Source: Denitrobaculum sp965232285 (GTDB lineage: Bacteria; Pseudomonadota; Alphaproteobacteria; Kiloniellales; Kiloniellaceae). From it: a stretch of DNA of 64,000 nt. Position 1 is the first letter of the stretch. Every line of letters starts with the position of its first letter. Below, piece after piece: positions 1 through 7,344 of this stretch. A program made the translations under genes and the position numbers. A model generated the notes under the pieces. It was not told where the DNA came from, did not search any database, and saw only the letters and a list, made by a program, of their open reading frames with translations. The DNA lies in the NCBI GenBank assembly GCA_965232285.1, contig CBDDPL010000004.1, positions 5,828,001 to 5,892,000 of the forward strand, in the 5' to 3' direction.

Positions 1-356
1 CGGCGTTGCACTATGTGCCCGCCCTGGACACGCCGGAGAACAAGAGGTTCCAGGACGCCTACAAGGCCGCGCATGAGAAGACCGGTTCCGAATTCGCCGT
101 CGCCGGCTACGACGCGGCACGCCTGATCGTCGAGGCCATCAAGGCTTCCGACGGCGATAAGGATGCCTTCAAGGCCGCCCTGTCGAAGGTGGAATTCAAC
201 GGGCCGCGCGGTCCGCTGCGCATCGATCCGGCCACCAACAACGTCGTCCAGAACATCTATCTCTTCAAGAATGAGTTCAAGGACGGCAAGATCGTTCAGA
301 CCGTGCTCGACACGATCCCGAACGTACAGGACGCCCCGAACGGCTGTTCCATGTAA
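1..356 (+). CDS. ABC transporter substrate-binding protein, LivK type (C-terminal part)
   Basis: The last 117 residues of a periplasmic ligand-binding protein; the rest lies before the window. The frame is open from base 3 to the TAA at 354-356. The stretch AVAGYDAARLIVEAI, followed by a segment of the type seen before the last strand of these proteins (NGPRGPLRIDP, then NNVVQNIYLFK), is typical of the branched-chain-amino-acid/aromatic-acid receptor family. Two LivH/LivM permeases and two ATPases follow in the same direction, so it should deliver ligand to that importer. Because benzoate-CoA ligase and box genes lie directly downstream, I infer that the ligand is benzoate or a related aromatic acid; the sequence does not prove this. 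Confidence 0.85.
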   Translation, partial: ALHYVPALDTPENKRFQDAYKAAHEKTGSEFAVAGYDAARLIVEAIKASDGDKDAFKAALSKVEFNGPRGPLRIDPATNNVVQNIYLFKNEFKDGKIVQTVLDTIPNVQDAPNGCSM

Positions 357-373
357 TCGGCAGTTTTCGCGAT

Positions 374-401
374 CCGGCCGGGGGCAGAGGCTTCCGGCCG
401 G
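374..401 (+). repeat. GC-rich hairpin between binding-protein gene and permease
   Basis: CCGGCCG at 374-380 pairs with CGGCCGG at 395-401 around a 14-base loop. There is no T tract, so it is not a standard terminator. It sits in the 160-base gap after the binding-protein stop, where such hairpins often stabilise the upstream message and reduce expression of the permease genes. The function is inferred. Confidence 0.4.
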
Positions 402-516
402 TTGCGTTTCCACGCCTCCCTTTGTGTTAGAATAGAAGACAGGCAAGGCCGGCTCGGGAGGTTATCCCCGCCGTGAAAGCCTGCGCAACCTGCCCGCCGG
501 AAGTTGAGAGTTAGAG

Positions 517-1389
517 GTGCTGACAGATAGCGGATTCTGGTTCGTCCAGCTACTCAACGGCCTGCAGCTTTCCATGCTGCTGTTCCTGTTGTCGGTGGGC
601 CTGACGGTCATCTTCGGCCTGATGAACTTCGTGAACCTGGCCCATGGCTCGCTCTATGCCCTGGGCGCGCTGATCGGTTATTCCATCGCCCAGGCGACCG
701 GTGGCATGTGGCTCGCCTACCTGCTGGCGCCCATCTGCGTCATGGTGATCGGTGCGGTCCTCTACGGCCTGATCATCGACCGCATGCGCAAGGCCGGCCC
801 CATGAAGCAGGTGTTGGTCACCTTCGGCCTGATCTTCGTGCTGCTTGATGTGCAGCGCTACCTCTGGGGCACGGACCAGCTCGGCGTGACGAGCGGCATT
901 CCCTTTTCCGGCAGCTTCGAGATCTTCGGTGAAATCTATCCCAGCTATCGCCTCTTCATCATCTGCGTCGGCCTGTTGGTCTTCGCCGCGCTCTATGCGC
1001 TGCTGGAGCATACGCGACTGGGGGCGGAGGTGCGCGCGGGTGTGGACGACCCGGAGACCGCGAGCTGCCTGGGCGTCAATGTGGAGCGGACCTTTTTCGT
1101 GGTCTTCCTGATCGGCAGTGCCCTGGCCGGGCTGGCCGGCGTGGTCGCCCTGCCGGCCTTTTCCGCTGAAGCCGGCATGGGGGTTTCCATCCTGGTGCCG
1201 ACGCTGGTGGTGGTGGTGGTCGGCGGCCTGGGCAGCCTGAAGGGTGCCTTCGCCGGATCGCTGCTGATCGGCCTCGTCCTGACCTTCGGACAGGTGCTCT
1301 TCCCCAGCTTCGCCAGCATGCTGATGTATGCCCTGCTGGTCGCGGTGCTGCTGATCCGGCCCGCGGGCCTCTTCCCGGCGCGAGGTTAG
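517..1389 (+). CDS. LivH-type ABC transporter permease
   Basis: 290-residue integral membrane protein of the branched-chain-amino-acid permease family, first of the two permease subunits. The N-terminus carries the family motif LTVIFGLMNFVNLAHGS, and the C-terminal half has the GGLGSLKGAFAGSLLIG loop that contacts the ATPase. Multiple hydrophobic segments fill the chain. The chosen start is GTG 517, preceded by a GAG-rich ribosome-binding region. It is followed after 4 bases by the second permease. It should form the inner-membrane channel for the ligand carried by the upstream binding protein, probably an aromatic acid given the catabolic genes in the same run. Confidence 0.93.
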   Translation: MLTDSGFWFVQLLNGLQLSMLLFLLSVGLTVIFGLMNFVNLAHGSLYALGALIGYSIAQATGGMWLAYLLAPICVMVIGAVLYGLIIDRMRKAGPMKQVLVTFGLIFVLLDVQRYLWGTDQLGVTSGIPFSGSFEIFGEIYPSYRLFIICVGLLVFAALYALLEHTRLGAEVRAGVDDPETASCLGVNVERTFFVVFLIGSALAGLAGVVALPAFSAEAGMGVSILVPTLVVVVVGGLGSLKGAFAGSLLIGLVLTFGQVLFPSFASMLMYALLVAVLLIRPAGLFPARG

Positions 1390-1393
1390 GGTC

Positions 1394-2407
1394 ATGCGGA
1401 ACCAGAAACACTTCCGGCCTGTCCTCGCCGTTCTCACCCTGGTCGTGCTGCTGATCTCCTGGACCAACGCGGAATACTTCGGCATGGAGATCCTGGCCGA
1501 GATCGCGGTGCTGGCGCTGCTGGCCATGAGCCTGGATCTGCTGGCGGGCTACACCGGCCTGGTGAGCCTGGGACATGCCGCGCTTTTCGGCTGCGGCGCT
1601 TACAGCTTTGCCGTCTTTACCGCTTTCTGGGGCTGGCCGCCCTCGCTCTCCATGGTCGCGGCGACACTGCTGACCGGGCTGATCGCGCTGCTGGTCGGTG
1701 CGGTGGTGACGCGGGTGCAGGGCATCTTCTTCATCATGATCACCCTGGCGATCGGCGAGATGGGCTACGAACTGGTCTTCAAGACCCGGGCGCTGGGCGG
1801 CGACGACGGCCTGGCCGGCATTCCGAGGCTCGACCTCTCGTTTATCGGCGTCGACATGAACGATCCCGGCACCTTCGCGCTGGCGCTGATCCTGGTGGTT
1901 GCGGTGGTCTACCTGCTGTTGCTGCGCCTGCTGGCCTCGCCCTATGGCGCGCTGCTGAGCGGGCTGCATGACAACGCCGGGCGCCTGCGCGCCCTGGGCT
2001 TGCCGGTCCAGGCCTACCAGACCAGCATCTTCGCCTTCTCTGGCGCGCTGGCCGGTTTCGCGGGGACTCTGAGCGCCCAGCACACCCTCTTCATCTCGCC
2101 GCAACTGCTGCACTGGACCACCTCGGGCGAGGTGCTGGTGATGGGCATCCTGGGCGGCCTGGGCACGCTGGTCGGCCCCATTATCGGCGCGGCGCTGATC
2201 ACCCTGCTGCGCCACGAGCTCAGCGATCTGACCGATTACTGGGGGCTCTGGCTCGGCCTCTTCCTGATCCTGGTGGTCATGACCGGCAAGAATGGCGTGG
2301 TCGGCTGGCTGGAGGCCGGCTGGAAACAGGTCACGCGCCGAAGCAAAGAGCAGAAGGCACCTGAAGAGGCCGCAGCCGAAGGGAGGCCGGGCGATGCTGC
2401 GGGCTGA
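1394..2407 (+). CDS. LivM-type ABC transporter permease
   Basis: 337-residue second permease subunit of the importer. It has the family's SLGHAALFGCGAYS motif near residue 55 and the cytoplasmic coupling-loop sequence VMGILGGLGTLVGPIIGAA near residue 250. The tail after about residue 315 is charged (RRSKEQKAPEEAAAEG) and probably cytoplasmic. The ATG start follows the LivH-type stop by 4 bases, and the 3' end overlaps the ATPase start by 14 bases, so the four transporter genes are translationally coupled. Substrate assignment rests on context only. Confidence 0.93.
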   Translation: MRNQKHFRPVLAVLTLVVLLISWTNAEYFGMEILAEIAVLALLAMSLDLLAGYTGLVSLGHAALFGCGAYSFAVFTAFWGWPPSLSMVAATLLTGLIALLVGAVVTRVQGIFFIMITLAIGEMGYELVFKTRALGGDDGLAGIPRLDLSFIGVDMNDPGTFALALILVVAVVYLLLLRLLASPYGALLSGLHDNAGRLRALGLPVQAYQTSIFAFSGALAGFAGTLSAQHTLFISPQLLHWTTSGEVLVMGILGGLGTLVGPIIGAALITLLRHELSDLTDYWGLWLGLFLILVVMTGKNGVVGWLEAGWKQVTRRSKEQKAPEEAAAEGRPGDAAG

Positions 2408-3134
2408 GCGGATCTTCAAGTCCTTCGGGGCGTTGCAGGTCACCCGGGACGTCTCCCTGGAGATCCCGGTCGGGGTGCGCCACGCCATCATCGGGCCGAA
2501 CGGCGCCGGCAAGACCACGCTCTTCAACCTGATCGCCGGGGAGCTGACGCCCGACGAGGGCCGGGTTCTGATCGACGGACTGGATGTGACCCACTTCAGT
2601 GTGGACCGCCGGGCCCGCCGCGGCCTCTCGCGCAGCTTCCAGAAGAACAACCTCTTCCTCAGCGGTACGGTGCGCGACAATCTGATGCTGGCGCATATCG
2701 TCGCCGGCGGCTACGGCACGCAGTTCTGGCGCCGCCTGTCCGGAAACCGCGCGGCCCATGAAAAGACGGCCGCCATAGCCGAACAGGTCGGCCTTGCGGA
2801 CCTGCTGGAGCGCGGGGTCTCGGAACTTTCCTACGGCGCGCAGCGGCAGCTTGAAGTGGGTCTTGCCCTGATGGCCGCGCCCAAGGTGCTGCTGCTGGAC
2901 GAGCCCACCTCCGGCATGAGCCCGGAAGAGACCGGCCGCATGCTGCAGCTCATCGACGAACTGCCGCGGGAGCTGGCGGTGCTGCTGATCGAGCACGACA
3001 TGGATCTGGTCTTCGCCCATGCCGACCGCATCACAGTACTGAACTACGGTGAGATCCTGATGGAAGGCACGCCCGAGGAGGTGCGCGGCTCGGACGTGGT
3101 TCAGGAAATCTATCTCGGCGGAAAGGCGCATTAA
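2394..3134 (+). CDS. LivG-type ABC transporter ATP-binding protein
   Basis: 246-residue ATPase of the branched-chain-amino-acid uptake family. Visible are Walker A (GPNGAGKTT), an LSYG-type signature (LSYGAQRQLEVGLALM, a normal LivG variant of LSGGQ) and Walker B (VLLLDEPTSGMSPEE). The ORF is open further upstream, but ATG 2394 is chosen because GGGAGG stands 8 bases before it and the protein then begins MLRAERIFKSFG, as in LivG relatives. It overlaps the permease by 14 bases and is followed 1 base later by the second ATPase gene. It energises import together with that partner. Confidence 0.93.
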   Translation: MLRAERIFKSFGALQVTRDVSLEIPVGVRHAIIGPNGAGKTTLFNLIAGELTPDEGRVLIDGLDVTHFSVDRRARRGLSRSFQKNNLFLSGTVRDNLMLAHIVAGGYGTQFWRRLSGNRAAHEKTAAIAEQVGLADLLERGVSELSYGAQRQLEVGLALMAAPKVLLLDEPTSGMSPEETGRMLQLIDELPRELAVLLIEHDMDLVFAHADRITVLNYGEILMEGTPEEVRGSDVVQEIYLGGKAH

Positions 3135-3135
3135 G

Positions 3136-3828
3136 ATGCTCGTCGTCGAGAACATCCACAGCTACTACGGCGCCAGCCATATCCTGCATGGCGTGTCGCT
3201 GGAAGTCGGCGAAGGCGAGGTGGTCTCGCTTCTGGGACGCAACGGTGCCGGCAAGACCACCACCCTGCGCTCCATCGTCGGCCTGACCCCGCCGAAGCGC
3301 GGCACGATCCGTTTAAAAGGAACGGAAACAACCGGTCGCAAGCCTCACGCCATGGCGCGTCTGGGCCTGTCCTACATGCCCGAAGCGCGGGGCATCTTTC
3401 CCTCTCTGTCAGTCTACGAGAACCTGGCGCTGGCGGAGGGGCGGCGGCCGGGTCCCTGGACGATTCCCCGCGTGTTCGAGATCTTTCCGCGCCTGGAGGC
3501 CCGGCGCGGCAACGGCGGCGCCCAGCTTTCCGGCGGCGAGCAGCAGATGCTGGCCATCGCGCGGGCGCTGCTGCTGAACCCGGACATTCTGCTGCTCGAC
3601 GAACCGACCGAGGGTCTCGCACCGATCATCGTTCAGGACATCGAGGAGCGGCTGGAGGCCATCAAGCGCGAAGGTATGACCATCCTGCTGGTGGAGCAGA
3701 ACTTCCGCTTCGCGACCAACCTGGCGGACCGGGTTTATGTGCTCGGCAAGGGCGCGATCCAATGGTCCGGCTCGACCACCGAGATCCTGGCGGACGAAGG
3801 CGTGCAGAAAACCTGGCTCGGGGTGTGA
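3136..3828 (+). CDS. LivF-type ABC transporter ATP-binding protein
   Basis: 230-residue partner ATPase. Walker A is GRNGAGKTTTLRS, the signature is LSGGEQQMLAIARAL, and Walker B is ILLLDEPTEGLAP followed by the family's IVQDIEERLEAI helix. The length is standard for LivF. It completes a five-part importer (binding protein, two permeases, two ATPases). The next gene begins 31 bases later in the same direction and belongs to benzoate metabolism, which ties the transporter to aromatic-acid uptake. Confidence 0.93.
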   Translation: MLVVENIHSYYGASHILHGVSLEVGEGEVVSLLGRNGAGKTTTLRSIVGLTPPKRGTIRLKGTETTGRKPHAMARLGLSYMPEARGIFPSLSVYENLALAEGRRPGPWTIPRVFEIFPRLEARRGNGGAQLSGGEQQMLAIARALLLNPDILLLDEPTEGLAPIIVQDIEERLEAIKREGMTILLVEQNFRFATNLADRVYVLGKGAIQWSGSTTEILADEGVQKTWLGV

Positions 3829-3859
3829 GGCCCCGAGTCCTTTCATGAGAGGTGGAGAT

Positions 3860-4339
3860 ATGGCGCAGGCAGATTTCGAAGCGATCATGAGCGAGGTCGC
3901 GGACGCGATCGGCGCGCGGGCGCTGGACGACAGTCTGGCCGAGTTTCTGAATGCGACCTATCCGGCTGAGGGAGAAACCTTCCGGCAGGTAGAGGCCCTT
4001 TGCCGGGAAGGGGAAGCCGAAGGTTGGCTCTGCGCCCGCGAGATGGGCGGCATCCGCTTCGGGCGCGTGATCAAACCCGGCGCCCAGGCGGGCGGTTTTT
4101 CCGTCGATGTGGTGCGCATGGCGGACATCAAAGGCCCTCATCACGTTCACACCAAGGGCGAGATCGGCATGATCATGCCGATTGGCGAAGGGGACGAGGA
4201 CTCGGCCGAGTTCGATGACATGCCGCGTGGCTGGTACGTCTACGCCGCCGGCAGCGCCCACTGGCCCACGGTGACCAAGGGTGAGGCCTATATCCTCTAT
4301 CTGCTGCCCGACGGCGAGATCGAGTTCACCGGTAAGTAA
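3860..4339 (+). CDS. DUF4863 / PnbB-like protein in benzoate operon
   Basis: 159-residue soluble protein. ATG 3860 is preferred over the in-frame ATG 3845, because the GAGGTGGAG ribosome-binding site lies between them. The centre holds a cupin-like His cluster (GPHHVHTKGEIGMIMPIG), followed by W-Y-V-Y and HWPTVTKGEAYILYLLP. From memory, proteins of this type (DUF4863) include the 4-hydroxylaminobenzoate lyase PnbB and are often found beside benzoate-CoA ligase genes. It sits between the transporter and the ligase. A metal-dependent role on a substituted benzoate is plausible, but its reaction here is unknown. Confidence 0.7.
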   Translation: MAQADFEAIMSEVADAIGARALDDSLAEFLNATYPAEGETFRQVEALCREGEAEGWLCAREMGGIRFGRVIKPGAQAGGFSVDVVRMADIKGPHHVHTKGEIGMIMPIGEGDEDSAEFDDMPRGWYVYAAGSAHWPTVTKGEAYILYLLPDGEIEFTGK

Positions 4340-4357
4340 GGGTCGGAGACGGACACC

Positions 4358-5893
4358 ATGGACTACCCCAGAAACTATAATGCCGCGACGGACTTCATCG
4401 GGCGAAACCTGGCTGCCGGCCGCGCTGACAAGAAGGCCTTCATCGATCCCGCGCGCAGCCTGACTTACGGTGAACTGGACAGCGGCAGCAACCGCGCCGC
4501 GAACCTGCTCGGCGCTCAGGGTATCGGGCGCGAAGACCGCGTCGCCATGCTGGTGCTCGACACGGTCGATTTCCCGGTGATCTTCTGGGGCGCGATCAAG
4601 GCCGGTGTCATTCCGGTGGCGCTCAACACCCTGCTGTCCACGGATCAGTACCGCTATATCCTGGAGGACTCCCGCGCCAAGGCGCTCTTTGTGTCGGCGC
4701 CCCTGCTGGAGACGGTCGGCCCCGCGCTGGAGAAGCTGCCGGCATTGAAGCAGGTCTTCGTGGTCGGCGGCGAGAGCGGCGCGCACATCGACTTCGCCGG
4801 GAGCCTGGCGGAACAGTCGGAGAGCTTCGAAACGGTCGAGACCTGCGCCGACGAAACCGCCTTCTGGCTCTATTCCTCCGGCTCCACCGGCATGCCAAAG
4901 GGCGTACCCCACGTGCACAGCAGCCTGATGGAGACCGCACGGCTCTATGGTCAGGACGTGCTCGGCATCGAGGAAGACGACGTGGTCTATTCCGCCGCGA
5001 AGCTCTTCTTCGCCTACGGCCTGGGCAACGGCATGAGCTTTCCAATGTCGGTGGGGGCGACCACCATTCTCTATCCCGCCCGCCCGACGCCGGATGCGGT
5101 GCTCGAGATCCTGAAGAGCCATCAGCCGACTATCTACTGCGGCGTGCCGACGCTCTACGCGGCGCTTCTGGCCCATCCGGACTGCAGTCGCGAGAAAGCC
5201 TCCAGGCGCCTGCGCCGCTGCCTTTCCGCGGGCGAAGCCCTGCCGGAAGAGGTCGGCAAGTCCTGGAAGCGCGTCATGGAAGTGGACATCCTGGACGGCG
5301 TCGGCTCGACCGAGATGCTGCACATCTTCCTCTCCAACCGGCCCGACGACATCGTCTACGGCACCTCCGGCCGGGCCGTCCCCGGCTACGATCTGCGCCT
5401 GGTCGATGAGCAGGGACGGGAGGTCCCGGAGGACGAGGTCGGCGAGCTGTTGGTGCGCGGCGCCTCGGCGGCCAGCGGTTACTGGAATCAGCGGGAGAAA
5501 AGCCGGACGACCTTCGAGGGTGAATGGACCCGCACCGGCGACAAGTACACCCGCGACGCGGACGGCCGCTATCACTACTGCGGGCGGACCGACGATATGT
5601 TCAAGGTCAGTGGCATCTGGGTCTCGCCCTTCGAAGTGGAGTCGGCCCTGATCTCGCACGAGAGCGTGCTGGAGGCCGCGGTTGTTCCCTTTGAGGACGA
5701 GGAGGGCCTGACCAAGCCCCGCGCCTTCGTCATCCTGCAGGAAGGGGTCGTGCAGGAGGGTATGTTCGAGACCCTGAAGAACCACGTCCAGACCAGTATC
5801 GGCAAGTGGAAGTATCCCCGCGACATCGTCTTCGTCGAGTCCCTGCCCAAGACCGCGACCGGTAAGATCCAGCGCTTCAAGCTGCGGGACTGA
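4358..5893 (+). CDS. bclA: Benzoate-CoA ligase
   Basis: 511-residue ANL-superfamily adenylate-forming enzyme that converts benzoate, ATP and CoA to benzoyl-CoA, the entry step of the box pathway. It shows the AMP-binding P-loop (YSSGSTGMPKGVPHVHSS, about residue 170), GVGSTEMLHIFLSN (the acyl-pocket and A5 region), CGRTDDMFKVSGIWVSP (hinge) and the C-terminal catalytic lysine in PKTATGKIQRFKL. SGIWVSPFEVE and the absence of acetyl- or long-chain-type inserts fit benzoate/4-hydroxybenzoate ligases. The gene lies 18 bases after the DUF4863 gene and 6 bases before an alpha/beta hydrolase gene. Related aromatic acids such as aminobenzoates cannot be excluded. Confidence 0.9.
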   Translation: MDYPRNYNAATDFIGRNLAAGRADKKAFIDPARSLTYGELDSGSNRAANLLGAQGIGREDRVAMLVLDTVDFPVIFWGAIKAGVIPVALNTLLSTDQYRYILEDSRAKALFVSAPLLETVGPALEKLPALKQVFVVGGESGAHIDFAGSLAEQSESFETVETCADETAFWLYSSGSTGMPKGVPHVHSSLMETARLYGQDVLGIEEDDVVYSAAKLFFAYGLGNGMSFPMSVGATTILYPARPTPDAVLEILKSHQPTIYCGVPTLYAALLAHPDCSREKASRRLRRCLSAGEALPEEVGKSWKRVMEVDILDGVGSTEMLHIFLSNRPDDIVYGTSGRAVPGYDLRLVDEQGREVPEDEVGELLVRGASAASGYWNQREKSRTTFEGEWTRTGDKYTRDADGRYHYCGRTDDMFKVSGIWVSPFEVESALISHESVLEAAVVPFEDEEGLTKPRAFVILQEGVVQEGMFETLKNHVQTSIGKWKYPRDIVFVESLPKTATGKIQRFKLRD

Positions 5894-5899
5894 GAGACC

Positions 5900-6709
5900 A
5901 TGAGCCTCGAAGATACCGGCTGCCTGAGCATCGACGGTGCCGAACTGGAGTACCGCATGATCGGGCCGCGCCCGGATGAGGCGCCAACGGCCGTGCTGCT
6001 GCACGAAGGTCTGGGCTGCACGGCCATGTGGCGCGACTTTCCGGAGCAGCTCGCCCGGGCGAGCGGTCTCGGTGTCTTCGTCTATTCGCGGCAGGGCTAC
6101 GGGGGCTCTTCGCCCTGCGCGCTGCCACGGCCCCTCACTTACATGCATCACGAGGCCATCGAGGTCCTGCCGAAACTGCTGGATGCCATCGGCTTCGAAC
6201 GCGGTCTGCTGGTCGGGCATTCGGACGGCGCCTCCATCGCCGCAATTCACGGCGGCGCGGTCGCCGACCCGCGGGTCCGGGGGATGGTGCTCATGGCACC
6301 CCATTTCTTCACCGAGGACATGGGTATTGCGGCCATCGCCGAAACCAGGGAGGTCTTCGAGAGTACGAACCTGCGCGAACGCCTGCAGAAGTACCACGGC
6401 GACAACGTGGACGGCGCCTTCTGGGGTTGGCTGCGCGCCTGGCTGGATCCCGAATTCCGCAACTGGGACCTGCGCGCGTTCCTGCCGAAGATTACGGTGC
6501 CGGTGATGGTGCTGCAGGGCCTGGACGATCAGTACGGCACCGCGGCCCAGGTCTCGGCTATCGAGGAGCTCTGCGGCGGTGAGTTCGAGAGTCTGTTCCT
6601 GGAGGACTGTGCCCACACGCCCTTCCGGGAACAGCCCGAACAAACCCTGGCGGCGACCCTGCGCTTTACCGCCAGCCTGCTGGATGCCGGCGACAGGAGC
6701 GAAGGGTGA
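5900..6709 (+). CDS. Alpha/beta hydrolase of the benzoate operon
   Basis: 269-residue alpha/beta-fold hydrolase. The nucleophile elbow is LVGHSDGAS (Ser near residue 106), the acid is probably Asp in QGLDDQYG, and the catalytic His is in EDCAHTPFREQP near the C-terminus. The oxyanion-hole region reads LLHEGLGCTAMW. No signal peptide is seen. It starts 6 bases after the ligase stop, so it is co-transcribed. Hydrolases like this recur in aerobic benzoyl-CoA clusters, perhaps acting on a ring-cleavage intermediate or a thioester, but the substrate is not known. Confidence 0.85.
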   Translation: MSLEDTGCLSIDGAELEYRMIGPRPDEAPTAVLLHEGLGCTAMWRDFPEQLARASGLGVFVYSRQGYGGSSPCALPRPLTYMHHEAIEVLPKLLDAIGFERGLLVGHSDGASIAAIHGGAVADPRVRGMVLMAPHFFTEDMGIAAIAETREVFESTNLRERLQKYHGDNVDGAFWGWLRAWLDPEFRNWDLRAFLPKITVPVMVLQGLDDQYGTAAQVSAIEELCGGEFESLFLEDCAHTPFREQPEQTLAATLRFTASLLDAGDRSEG

Positions 6710-6719
6710 GGATGACGAC

Positions 6720-7163
6720 ATGTCGGCGAGCCTTCCTTTGGAACAGTTCACTCTGCCCGCCAGGCCCCACCGGCCGGGTCCAGGCAGCCGGCCGGATATG
6801 GTTTTGCTCGAAGCCGCAAAGGCGACTTGTCCGAAAATCACTGAGCCGGCGCGCTGGCAGGAAAACCGGACTTATCGTGCCGGCTGGAATCTCTATGACG
6901 CCGGGTTCTACTGGGAAGCTCATGAGCTCTGGGAAGCGGTCTGGCTGGCCTGCCGCCCAAACTCCCTCGAGCAGCGCTTTTTGAAGATGATCATCCAGAA
7001 CAGCAATGCCCGCCTGAAAGAAGCCATGGACAGAGATAAAGCGGCGGCGCGCCTCAGGGATGAAGTGGGTCACTTACTGGGCGAGATGACGGGCGTTTTG
7101 GGCCCCGGGACTTCGTCCTACATGGGTGTGGAGCTGGAGTTGTTCGAGCAGGAGGCATTGTGA
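6720..7163 (+). CDS. DUF309 family protein
   Basis: 147-residue protein with the DUF309 hallmark WEAHELWEAVWLAC in its middle, followed by helices RFLKMIIQNSNARLKEAM. The ORF is open upstream, but ATG 6720, 10 bases after the hydrolase stop, gives a protein of normal length. The N-terminal 45 residues are proline-rich and probably disordered. The family is small, all-helical and without an established activity. Its position as last gene of the benzoate uptake/activation run suggests a link to the pathway. Confidence 0.8.
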   Translation: MSASLPLEQFTLPARPHRPGPGSRPDMVLLEAAKATCPKITEPARWQENRTYRAGWNLYDAGFYWEAHELWEAVWLACRPNSLEQRFLKMIIQNSNARLKEAMDRDKAAARLRDEVGHLLGEMTGVLGPGTSSYMGVELELFEQEAL

Positions 7164-7220
7164 TCTGCAATATATTTCATTTTATAAAAATAAATGCGTC
7201 AAATAATGCAGTTTATAGCT

Positions 7221-7248
7221 TGACCCCGACCCGGCCAGCACTAGACTT
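7221..7248 (+). promoter_or_regulatory. Candidate sigma70 promoter of the box operon
   Basis: TTGACC (7221-7226) and TAGACT (7243-7248) are separated by 16 bases and would start transcription near 7255, about 90 bases before boxC. The preceding 50 bases are unusually AT-rich. TGCA tetramers at 7167-7170 and 7208-7211 form outward-matching CTGCA/TGCAG arms; from memory, BzdR/BoxR-type regulators use TGCA-containing operators, so these are candidate BoxR sites. Confidence 0.4.
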
Positions 7249-7253
7249 CTAGA
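7242..7253. repeat. 12-bp palindrome overlapping the box -10 region
   Basis: CTAGACTTCTAG is an inverted repeat (CTAGA, CT spacer, TCTAG) covering the proposed -10 element. It could be an operator, but it is short. Confidence 0.3.
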
Positions 7254-7344
7254 TAAGAGCCAAAGAAGGCCAACTCGATACCGGGCCGCGCCGCCCCGCA
7301 GATGACGGCGACGCGCAGACCGGATGAGGGGATGAAAAAGAGAG

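Noticed and set aside
1076..2680. 534-residue minus-strand frame over the permease genes
   Set aside because: Low-complexity Arg/Ala/Gln-rich translation without motifs; shadow of the LivH/LivM genes.
3662..6841. 1059-residue open frame on the minus strand
   Set aside because: It lies antisense to the DUF4863, ligase and hydrolase genes, which have clear family motifs. The long opposite frame is a by-product of high GC and codon bias.
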